Source: Bryobacterales bacterium (GTDB lineage: Bacteria; Acidobacteriota; Terriglobia; Bryobacterales; Bryobacteraceae). From it: a stretch of DNA of 7,695 nt. Below are positions 1 to 7,500 of the stretch, piece by piece (within the stretch, counting starts at the first letter, position 1; each line of letters starts with the position of its first letter). The position numbers and the translations under genes were made by a program. The notes beneath the pieces are model-generated. The model worked only from the letters and a program-made list of their open reading frames with translations. It was not told the origin of the DNA and searched no databases. Location: the NCBI GenBank assembly GCA_025353235.1, contig JANXQZ010001088.1, positions 1 to 7,695 on the forward strand. Direction: 5' to 3'.

Positions 1-842
1 CCGGGACGGAGGAGTCGGTGGCCAAGCTCACCCGCGAGGATTTAGTGAGGTTTCACCAGACCTGGTTTCGTCCCAATCATGCCACTCTCGTGGTGGTCGG
101 GGACACAACCCTGGCCGAAATCACGCCGAAACTCGACAAGCTTTTCGCCGACTGGCCGAAACGAGATGTTCCGGCTAAGAACATTAGCCGCGTGCCATTT
201 CCGACCAAGTCCGTGGTGTATATCATGGACCGGCCCGGCGCGCTTCAGTCGGACATACTGGTGGGCCAGGTAGCGCCACAGCGGAACAGCCCTGATCAGA
301 TCGCTATCCAAACGATGAACTCGATTTTCGGGTCCGACTTTGGTGCTCGGATCAACATGAACCTGCGCGAGGATAAGCACTGGTCATACGGAGCGACAAG
401 CATCTTGTTCGCCGCGCGCGGACAGCAGCCTTTGTTGGCATACGCCCCAGTGCAGTCGGACAAGACGAAAGAGTCTCTGGATGAGCTGAACAAAGAGTTT
501 CATAGTATCGTCAACGACCGCCCGCCCACAGGCGTGGAACTCAAGCGCGCGCAGAATACGATGACGCTGAAGCTTCCCGGCTCACGCGAAACTATCAACG
601 AAGTGGGAAATACGATTCTGGAACAGGTGCAATTCGGCTTGCCGGACGATTACTACGAGACCTATTCAAGAAAGGTCCGGGCATTGGATGTTCCGGGGGT
701 GACCGATGCTGCGAAGTCGGCGATCCACCCCGATAGTCTTGTGTGGGTGGTGGTCGGAGATCGCGCCAAAATCGAGGGCCCGATTCGCCAACTGGGATTG
801 GGAGAGGTGAAGTTCCTCGACGCAAACGGGAATCCGCTGTAG
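1..842 (+). CDS. M16 family (insulinase/pitrilysin-like) zinc peptidase, C-terminal part; 5' end outside window
   Basis: The first complete codon is at 3 and the frame stays open to TAG at 840-842, giving 280 residues. The first residues read GTEESVAKLTREDLVRFH with no sign of a start, so the GTG at 18 is very probably internal. The segment RFHQTWFRPNHATLVVVGD is the usual end of an M16 N-terminal-type fold. It is followed by a complete C-terminal-type M16 domain containing LREDKHWSYG, where Arg (366-368) and Tyr (387-389) match the R/Y pair this family uses to bind substrate. The zinc-binding HxxEH motif is not in the visible part; in the family it lies upstream, in an N-terminal domain. The protein resembles the roughly 900-residue double-repeat M16 proteins common in Acidobacteriota, usually exported to the periplasm, but the missing N-terminus prevents confirming length, signal peptide or activity. 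No clear terminator hairpin with a T-run follows the stop. Confidence 0.93.
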   Translation, partial: GTEESVAKLTREDLVRFHQTWFRPNHATLVVVGDTTLAEITPKLDKLFADWPKRDVPAKNISRVPFPTKSVVYIMDRPGALQSDILVGQVAPQRNSPDQIAIQTMNSIFGSDFGARINMNLREDKHWSYGATSILFAARGQQPLLAYAPVQSDKTKESLDELNKEFHSIVNDRPPTGVELKRAQNTMTLKLPGSRETINEVGNTILEQVQFGLPDDYYETYSRKVRALDVPGVTDAAKSAIHPDSLVWVVVGDRAKIEGPIRQLGLGEVKFLDANGNPL

Positions 843-1376
843 CCCGGAAAGGCAGAGTGGTCCCGATCTGGGTTTGTGGGAGGAAGGTCGGGGCCGCGCT
901 CGAATTGGAAAGGCTGCCCGACGGTGGGCTAAAGAGCGGCCCTAGTCGGCGGCGACTGTTCGCAACATCGCGAACCGTTCCAAAGTTTAACCCCTGGCTT
1001 TTGATTTTCGCCGTCAGTGAAGCACGGGATCGCGCCTTCGAGGAGAACGAGAGCTGTCGGCAGATGCGCGGTCTAATGCAGGTCGTCCCAAAGATGATTA
1101 AGTTACTGTGTGGGCAGACCCGTGAACAACGTGGACCTGATCGGGTGTCAGCCTCAAAAGCTTCAATTTGATGGATCTGCGGGAAGAGATCAGCAATCTG
1201 CAGGGTGCGATCACGCACGATGTGGGCTCGGGCAGGCTGCGGTTACCGAGACCGTTGATGAGCACATCCGAAGGACGCGGCCTCACAGTGTGCTGCCCTT
1301 TGCTAAGCTGCTGCACGCTCGAGAACTGTTTGCGGCGAAGTTGGGCCAAGGAGTTCTTTGGTGTAGCATAATCCTG
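843..1376. other. Intergenic stretch with no supportable gene
   Basis: This 534-base stretch between the M16 gene and the FRG remnant has open frames on both strands, but none has a convincing start, ribosome binding site or recognisable protein family. The frames on the plus strand are composition-driven and switch repeatedly; the minus-strand frame crossing 595-1218 overlaps the end of the M16 gene and is an artefact of it. Small inverted repeats occur at 958-975 (GTTCGC/GCGAAC, 6-base loop) and 1205-1218 (GTGCG/CGCAC, 4-base loop); neither is followed by a T-run. Sampled GC is uneven: 38 of 60 bases at 901-960, 29 of 60 at 1141-1200, 39 of 60 at 1201-1260. It may include decayed sequence, but I cannot name its source. 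Confidence 0.5.
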
Positions 1377-2118
1377 ATGACACGGCGGAAGGTTTCAAGC
1401 GGGCCAAATCAGAAGCTTGTCGTAAGCTGCAAAAGTACCTGTCGGCAGTCTGGCAAACGAGGGCGCCTCAAACGCAAATCAAGTTATACCGCGGCCAGGG
1501 TGAGATGAAGCCTTTATTGCCACGGCTGTTTCGTGAGCCTAACGACCTTACTTTGGTTAAGGAAGCAGAGTCCGAGCTCCTAAAAAAGTTCAAGAACGAG
1601 AGCCCTTATCTGTTACCTTCGAGACCCGACACAGATTGGGATTGGCTCAGCTCGGACAGCATTTTGGGCTTCCTACGAGGTTGCTCGATTGGAGCGCCAA
1701 TCCGTTAACGGCACTGTTTTTCGCCGTGGAAAAGGACTCGCCCTCGCCAACGGTGTACACCTATCACGCCAAGAAATCTCAGATTGTCACCGATGAAGAG
1801 AAGAAAGATTTAAAGTTATCCCCGTTTTCAATCACTACGACCCGCATAATGCAACCTAGCTGGCACAGTGTACGGGTTGCTATGCAGGCAGGTTGGCATA
1901 CCGTTCATAAAGTTTATGAAGAAAACGGCGAACTCCGGTTTCGAGCGCTGCAGCAAATGTCCGTTCACGAGAGTCGGACGACCCAAATCAGCATTGAACC
2001 TCGAGAAGTGCGGAAAATTAGACGCCAACTGGAGGATATGGGAATACGGCACGCAACCGTCTATGGTGATTTGCAATCGGTGAGTGCTGCTATTGGCGAG
2101 AGCTTACTTTTGTCATGA
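1377..2118 (+). pseudogene. FRG-domain protein, frameshifted
   Basis: The FRG domain is a family of poorly understood function, named after a conserved F/Y-R-G motif. Here YRGQGEMKPLLPRLFRE (motif at 1487-1498) and the following helix EAESELLKKFK lead to WDWL at 1637-1648, all in one frame. The next conserved block, LGQHFGLPTRLLDW followed by NPLTALFFAV, is in another frame from about 1651, with GLPTRLLDW at 1666-1692. Inserting one base at about 1650 gives WDWLxLGQHFGLPTRLLDW, the standard FRG core, so a single-base deletion is the simplest explanation. The C-terminal half is intact: QAGWHTVH (1885-1908), a helix ending LEDMGI, then a VYGDL motif and TGA at 2116-2118. The 5' end is also unclear. 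The frame of YRGQ is open from 1367 but has no ATG before 1505, which lies after the motif. An ATG at 1377 in another frame could be the start if a second base is missing near 1420-1430; the joined product would be about 247 residues. No well-spaced ribosome binding site is seen. It could be a decayed gene or carry sequencing errors. Confidence 0.85.
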
Positions 2119-2160
2119 AGTTGCTTTCAGCCTGGTAGTCCCCGCCTTTGAATGCTGGCC

Positions 2161-2176
2161 CGGTGATCACTCACCG
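2161..2176. repeat. Perfect palindrome at the convergent gene junction
   Basis: CGGTGA and TCACCG form a 6-base-pair stem around a 4-base TCAC loop. The right arm contains the last Arg codon and the stop of the minus-strand GH20 gene, and the hairpin lies 42 bases after the stop of the plus-strand FRG remnant. It could fold in transcripts from either side. Neither strand has a T-run after it, so it is not a standard intrinsic terminator; it may be chance or a weak transcript end. Confidence 0.3.
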
Positions 2177-4471
2177 ATCCGAGCCGGAGACCGGCCTCAA
2201 GTCCTTCCAATCGAACTTGGCTTTTCGCGCGGGAGCACTATTCGCCAGCGCGTACAGGTTTCGGGCGGCGCGGATTCGTTCCACCCACTCGCCGAACGGG
2301 AGAAGCATTTCGCGATAGACAAGATAACTCATATCGGTGGTGCGATCCGGCAGGTGGTCTTTCACGTCGTCCACTTCGTGCAGGAACTTGCGCCCGTTCG
2401 CCTCGGCAACTCGGGGATACCAGCTCTTGTACCAGGTCTGTCGAGCCTCAACCAGCGCACTATTCCGCGCCCACTGAATTGCATTCGCTGCATCGAGAGC
2501 TCGGTCGACTGCCTGGAGAGCGGCCTTGGCCTGATTCCTTTCAGCCGCCGCGAAAGCAGTCTTCAGCAGGCCGTCCATTTCCCGAATCGCACGCAGCATT
2601 TCGAGATTCTGCCGATACAGTCGCGCAATGGAAACGAAGACTGCGAGGTTGTACCGATTCGTGTCGGCCCGCTTCAAATTTTCATGCAATAGTCCAGTCA
2701 GTTCGTCATTCTCCGGCAAAGCTTCTTCGATCAGTTGCAAGCGCCTGGAATTTCTTTCCGCCCAATCCGAGTTGTATTTTAGGCTCGACTCAGGCGCGGG
2801 CGGCAGCGTTATCGCTTGGTCGTGCGCAGGACGCCTGGTCTCGTAGACTCCAGTGGAATTCCCCCAGATTCCCTTGCGCGCGATGGATTGGATCGTGTCC
2901 CAACTGTCCGCCCAAACCTGTGCCTGCGTACTCATCAACTGATAGACGCGATCCATACGCACTGTGTTCGCGCCATAGAAGAGCGGGTAGAAGGCGCTCA
3001 TGGATTCTCGCGGATCTGGCGAGCGCGGATGCCACGCGGCCGATGCCGCTGTTGCATACCCAAGCCAGAAGGTTTCGGGATGCAGCCCCATGTCGGCCCA
3101 CCCCGCGTTCACCATGCCGATCAGATCGGCATCCCGTCTCGCGGAACCATCTGAAATCTGGCTAAACGTATCCTGGACACGCTGCGCGCTCTGCGTTTCG
3201 GGATGCAGCCGCTTAGAAGTCGGCAGCGCAAAGTAGTCTGGGAACAGTTTCTCTTCTCCTTCCGACGACGTGTAGATCATCTCTCGAATGCCGAGCCTCT
3301 TGAAGACCGGATCGAACTCGAGCCCGGCCACTTCACCATTGACCAGGTGGCGCGGCAGGGAGACCAAATCATCCGGCTTCATGGGATACTCGCCCCAGAA
3401 AATAACGGTTCTACCGCGGTCATGCAGATAGTTGGCAGTCTTCGCAATGAACTCGGCCAAGAGTTTTCCAACGCTTCCTAGTTCTTTCGCCCGGAGTGCT
3501 TCCTGGCACTGCGAGTTGTTCGCGAGACCGACGTAATAAGGTTCATCCGTCGATAGGTAGAAATATTTGACTCCCTTATTGGCGTCGATCAGATCCTGAA
3601 ACATGCCGAACATCAACTTGTAAGAATCTGGATTGGTTACGCAGAGCTCATAGTTGCTGTCTGGATATTCCCGCAAAGTTGCGTACTCAGGATGTTTTAA
3701 GATGAACGCGACGTGCCCCGGTGCGTCCAGGTAAGGGATCAACTGCACGTGATACTTCAACCCGTAGTTCGTCAGATCCTGGAACTCCGCGGGTGTCAAC
3801 GCATAAGGCTCGACGATGGCCGGCGCGCTCTTAAACTGGAAGTGCCCTTCCAACTTCAGGGCGAAGCCGTTGATCTTGAAAAACGCAGCTTGACGGATCG
3901 CTCTCTTCAGCGTCTCCGGCCTGTCGAGATGATGAGCATCGTCCCAATAGATCTGGCGCAGTTGCAGATCGGGCCAGTCCTCGATTTGTCCCTCGGGCAG
4001 CCACAAAGCCCCGTTTCGCGGCTTCAACATTTGCACGAGAGTCTCCACGCCATAGAAAAGGCCAACTGGCCCGTTTGCGGTGATGCTGACCACCTGCTTG
4101 GCGAGGTCGATCTTGTACGCTTGCGAGGCCAAGGCCTGCTTGTCTCGATCCTGTGCCGCGCCGACCATCGCGGAATTGGCTGCGATGCTGAGACGCAGGA
4201 CGCTTCTGCCCGCATGTTGGGCCCGCAGCCGCAGATGGAATCGCGATTCCAGATCTTCCTCTAGCGCCTCAACGGGCGTATCGCCTAGTTTGAGACCGGC
4301 GCCTAACTCCAGCCGCCAATCTGAGCTGAATTGAAAGTCGCTGCCGCTCAACGTTACCCTTTGCGGCTCGGGCATCACCGTGTAGCCACGCTCGTACAAG
4401 GGGGACGTGCCAGCGGCCGACAGTAGACCCAAGGCGGATAACAATGGCAGGCTGATTTTTGAAATCTGCAT
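2171..4471 (-). CDS. Secreted family 20 glycoside hydrolase (beta-N-acetylhexosaminidase-like)
   Basis: Enzymes of this family remove terminal beta-linked N-acetylglucosamine or N-acetylgalactosamine by substrate-assisted catalysis. The 766-residue product starts with a signal peptide (about 1-21; KISLPLLSALGLLSAAGTS), so it should act outside the cytoplasm. Residues about 30-160 match the GH20b N-terminal domain, including GLFYGVETLVQML at 137-149. The catalytic barrel starts near IEDWPDLQLRQIYWDDAHH (163-181). It has the PGH motif (His253), the catalytic-pair candidate Asp309-Glu310 in YLSTDEP, WGE at 359-361, and late Trp458 and Trp480. Differences from typical members are notable: the pair is preceded by ST rather than GG, and the usual HLxDDQxxR substrate-binding motif is absent, with LKLEGHFQF at 205-213 in its place. 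Residues about 560-766 form a helix-rich extension. The ATG at 4469-4471 follows the signal-peptide logic, but no Shine-Dalgarno sequence precedes it; a TATAAT 20 bases upstream suggests a very short leader. The gene diverges from the TonB-dependent receptor gene. The family call is firm; the substrate is not known. Confidence 0.9.
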   Translation of the reverse strand: MQISKISLPLLSALGLLSAAGTSPLYERGYTVMPEPQRVTLSGSDFQFSSDWRLELGAGLKLGDTPVEALEEDLESRFHLRLRAQHAGRSVLRLSIAANSAMVGAAQDRDKQALASQAYKIDLAKQVVSITANGPVGLFYGVETLVQMLKPRNGALWLPEGQIEDWPDLQLRQIYWDDAHHLDRPETLKRAIRQAAFFKINGFALKLEGHFQFKSAPAIVEPYALTPAEFQDLTNYGLKYHVQLIPYLDAPGHVAFILKHPEYATLREYPDSNYELCVTNPDSYKLMFGMFQDLIDANKGVKYFYLSTDEPYYVGLANNSQCQEALRAKELGSVGKLLAEFIAKTANYLHDRGRTVIFWGEYPMKPDDLVSLPRHLVNGEVAGLEFDPVFKRLGIREMIYTSSEGEEKLFPDYFALPTSKRLHPETQSAQRVQDTFSQISDGSARRDADLIGMVNAGWADMGLHPETFWLGYATAASAAWHPRSPDPRESMSAFYPLFYGANTVRMDRVYQLMSTQAQVWADSWDTIQSIARKGIWGNSTGVYETRRPAHDQAITLPPAPESSLKYNSDWAERNSRRLQLIEEALPENDELTGLLHENLKRADTNRYNLAVFVSIARLYRQNLEMLRAIREMDGLLKTAFAAAERNQAKAALQAVDRALDAANAIQWARNSALVEARQTWYKSWYPRVAEANGRKFLHEVDDVKDHLPDRTTDMSYLVYREMLLPFGEWVERIRAARNLYALANSAPARKAKFDWKDLRPVSGSDR

Positions 4472-4491
4472 ACAAGCTGCGGAGCGTTCAA

Positions 4492-4520
4492 ATTATATCC
4501 GTTTTCATCTCCGATTCTGT
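4492..4520 (-). promoter_or_regulatory. Candidate promoter for the GH20 gene
   Basis: Read on the minus strand, 4497-4492 is a perfect TATAAT. With a 17-base spacer the -35 position is 4520-4515 (ACAGAA), a poor match to TTGACA. Transcription would start near 4485 and give a leader of about 14 bases, which agrees with the lack of a Shine-Dalgarno sequence before the ATG. The -10 box is clear; the assignment as a promoter is inference. Confidence 0.45.
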
Positions 4521-4527
4521 GTAGAAT
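4514..4527. repeat. Small dyad in the divergent promoter region
   Basis: ATTCT (4514-4518) and AGAAT (4523-4527) are perfect inverted arms around GTGT. The dyad overlaps the candidate -10 box of the receptor gene and the -35 position of the GH20 gene, so a protein bound here could touch both promoters. The arms are only 5 bases, so chance occurrence is quite possible. Confidence 0.25.
4522..4527 (+). promoter_or_regulatory. Candidate -10 box for the TonB-dependent receptor gene
   Basis: TAGAAT matches TATAAT in five of six positions. It lies 32 bases before the ATG, which would leave a leader of about 25 bases holding the ribosome binding site. No good -35 box is seen at 16-18 bases spacing. 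Confidence 0.35.
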
Positions 4528-4545
4528 AGGGGGTCGTGCTTCAGT

Positions 4546-4552
4546 TAAGGAG
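4546..4552 (+). promoter_or_regulatory. Ribosome binding site of the receptor gene
   Basis: TAAGGAG is a strong Shine-Dalgarno sequence, 7 bases before the ATG at 4560-4562. It fixes the start codon of the receptor gene, which is also supported by the signal peptide that follows at once. Confidence 0.8.
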
Positions 4553-4559
4553 TTTTAAG

Positions 4560-7500
4560 ATGAGAACGCCTTATGTTGTTCTTGCGCTGGCTCTTTCGGC
4601 GTGCGCGTTGATCTCGCCGTTACAGGCCCAAAACGCCAACGCCACGATCAAGGGCACGGTAGTCGACCCAAGCGGAGCCGCGATCGCGGGAGCCGCTGTG
4701 GAGTTGGTCAACACCGGCACCGGTGAACATCGGCAGGCTAAGACTTCGGGCTCTGGCAACTATGACTTCACCGCGCTTCCGCCGGGCGAGTATGAGGTGA
4801 AAGCGACCGCTGGCGGTTTCTCGGAATGGTCCGGCAAGCTAACCTTGCGTGTCTCTCAGGAAGCCGCGGTGAATCCAAGCCTCACCACTGCTTCCGTGTC
4901 GACATCGGTAAACGTCACTGACGTCACCCCGGTAATCACGACAGTGGAATCGTCGCTGTCCGACGTGAAAGAAGCGTTGAGAATCGAATCGCTGCCACTC
5001 CAGTCCAGGAACTTCCTGAACATTCTCAACTTCACTCCGGGTGTCGTCTCGAACAATTTTGCCGGGCAAGGCCAGGGCTACACTCGGGTGAATGGAATTC
5101 CGGGTGGGTCCATCGATTATTTGGTGGACGGCATGACGGCATCCGAACGCTATACCAACGAATTGCAGCGCCTTCCGCAGGCTCTGCCCACGATTCAGGA
5201 GCTGAAGGTTAGCACCGCCAATGCCAACGCCGAGTACAGCCGCGCCGGAATGGTGGAGGTGGTCACCAAGAGCGGCACTAACCAGTTTCACGGCCAACTG
5301 TTTGAACTGAATCAGAGCGATGCGCTGGCGGCAAAGGGTTTTCACCAGAAGTTTGTGAGCCACCTTGTTCGAAACGAGTTCGGCGGCAATCTCGCTGGAC
5401 CGGTTTGGATTCCGAAGCTCTACAAAGGGCACAACAAGACCTTCTTCTTCGTCGATGCTGAAGGGATCAAACAGCGCAATGCTGCTTCGGAAAGCTACAC
5501 TGTGCCGCTGCCTGCCTGGAAGAAGGGCGATTTTTCGGGCTACACCGACGATGCAGGAAACCTCATTAAGATCTACGACCCGCTCACGACACGTTACGAT
5601 CCCGCCACGAAGAGCTACGTCCGCTCGCAGTTCCCGGGTAACATCATCCCGTCCAACCGCCTGAATCCAGCGGGAGTGAAGGTAGTCGGCTACCTGCCGG
5701 ATCCGAATCTGAACGTCCGCTACTACGACGGTCAGAATTATCAGAATCCGAATGCTAGCGGCAAGGATGATCGCACGCTGATTACGGCCAAGGTGGATCA
5801 GGTGCTTGGGGTGAATCGGCTCTCCGGCCGATACACGTACACGGACGAGGTTAACTTCGGGCCGAAGTATTTTCTGAATCCAAACAATCGGCTATTGGGA
5901 GGCCATAACGCGGCGCTCTCGTTCACCGAACTCATCAGCCCGAATCTGATCAACGAAGTTCGCGGCGGCGTCCAACGGTTTCACGCCTATCGCGGACCGC
6001 AACCCATCAACCCGCCCATCACGCAGACCCTCGGGTTGCCGACTTACCCTGGCTCCATCGCCTGGCCAAGCTTCTACTTCGGGGATTCCTGGACTCCTTC
6101 CGGCTACTTCGACGGCATTGATCGCGACAACCCGCAGGACGCGCCTAGTCTGACAATGACGGCTTCGGACAACCTATCCTGGACGCGTGGAAAGCACGAA
6201 TTGAAATTCGGCTTCTTCGTTCAGAGAAGCAACGTCAACACCTTCGAGACCGGACAGCCGGGAGGCGATTACGCTTTCTCTGGCAGCTTTACCGGTCTGA
6301 TGGACCCGGCTGCGGCCGCCATGGGCACATTGAATTCTCAGGTCCCCAACACGGGAGCTGGCCTCGCCGATTTGCTGCTGGGCTACACGGATTACGCGGC
6401 TCTGAATCAGTATCCGCGCTTCTACACGCGGCAGACGGACTATGCGGGATACGCGCAGGATAACTGGAAGGTCAATCGCCGGCTCACAGTGAATGCCGGG
6501 ATTCGTTACGAGTACTGGACCGCCTTCCGGGACAAGCGCAACCAAGCCTCCACGCTCGATCTGAAGGCTGCCGGCGGACCCGTGGTCGTGTACGCGGGCG
6601 ATGGAGCCATCACTAGCCAGGGTTTCCCGCAGGCCGTAGTAGACGCTTACACCACAGCGGGCTTGCGTTTCGAATCGGCCAAGCAGGCTGGCTTACCCAG
6701 CACGCTGTGGAACATGCCCAAGAACAACTGGGCTCCCCGCATCGGAGCTGCTTTCCAACTGGATCAGAACACGGTAATTCGCGGCGGATACGGCGTTTAC
6801 TACTGGGTGATGCCGCTGGTCCAATATCACCAGAACACCCGGCGGAATCCGCCTTTCAGCTACAGCTACCAGAGCTTGGTGGATAATAACGACGCCACCG
6901 CCGCCGAGCTGACTTTCCCGGCGGGAGGCAGCGCCTATTCCAACCAGTCGCCGGGCGCGCGGACGCTGGGCAACAATTTCATCACGCCGAGCGCGCTGAA
7001 TATCTCCAAGGGCGGCGGCTGGGCGATCCTGCCATGGGATACAAACTATAAAGCGCAAATAGCGCAGGAGTGGAACCTCACCGTCGAGCGCAGACTGCCG
7101 TATTCGCTGGGCGCGCGAGTCTCGTACGTGGGGACCCACGCTGGCAATCAGATCCAGTACGATCCCATCAATGTTCCCGCGCCTCGTTCACTCAGCGCTC
7201 CCGGCGCGTCCTCCGCGCAGCGACGCGCGTATCCGGATTTCGCCAGTTCCAACACCAGCGCGATGGATCTGCTGAGCTACGTCGGATATTCGAACTCCAA
7301 CCAACTGCAGGCCGAGTTGAAGCGCAACTACTCGCATGGGATCGTGCTGCAGGCGTTCTACACGTTCCAGAAAACGTTAACCACCGCGGAAGGCGCAAAC
7401 AACTCGTTCGGAGGACTCGAACTGTTGCCTGCTGCCCTGACGAATAACGCGCCTCTATCGCAACGGCTGCGTGCGATTTACGCGAACGATAGCGGACTGC

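Noticed and set aside
18..20. GTG as the true start of the M16 gene
   Set aside because: The reading frame and family-like sequence (GTEES) continue upstream to the window edge, and the N-terminal domain would be missing.
743..1171. Plus-strand open frame of 142 codons
   Set aside because: Its first third lies out of frame inside the M16 gene, and the rest has no family match or ribosome binding site.
595..1218. Minus-strand open frame of 207 codons
   Set aside because: It overlaps the 3' end of the M16 gene antisense, has no recognisable family and has a low-complexity Arg/Pro/Ser-rich composition.
2161..2176. Intrinsic terminator for the convergent genes
   Set aside because: A perfect 6-base-pair stem is present but there is no T-run on either strand; kept only as a palindrome.
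2084..3165. Two long plus-strand frames opposite the GH20 gene
   Set aside because: They are antisense shadows of a gene with clear family motifs; the products are Arg/Pro/Ser-rich with no domain.
3713..4264. Plus-strand open frame of 183 codons opposite the GH20 gene
   Set aside because: Antisense shadow of the GH20 N-terminal and barrel coding region, with no start signal.
4593..4604. LSAC lipobox-like motif in the receptor signal peptide (residues 12-15)
   Set aside because: The sequence fits a lipobox, but a standard signal peptidase site (LQA before Q24) follows and Oar-like barrels are not normally lipoproteins.
4839..5432. Minus-strand open frame of 197 codons opposite the receptor gene
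   Set aside because: It is antisense to the plug-domain coding region, which has clear motifs on the plus strand.
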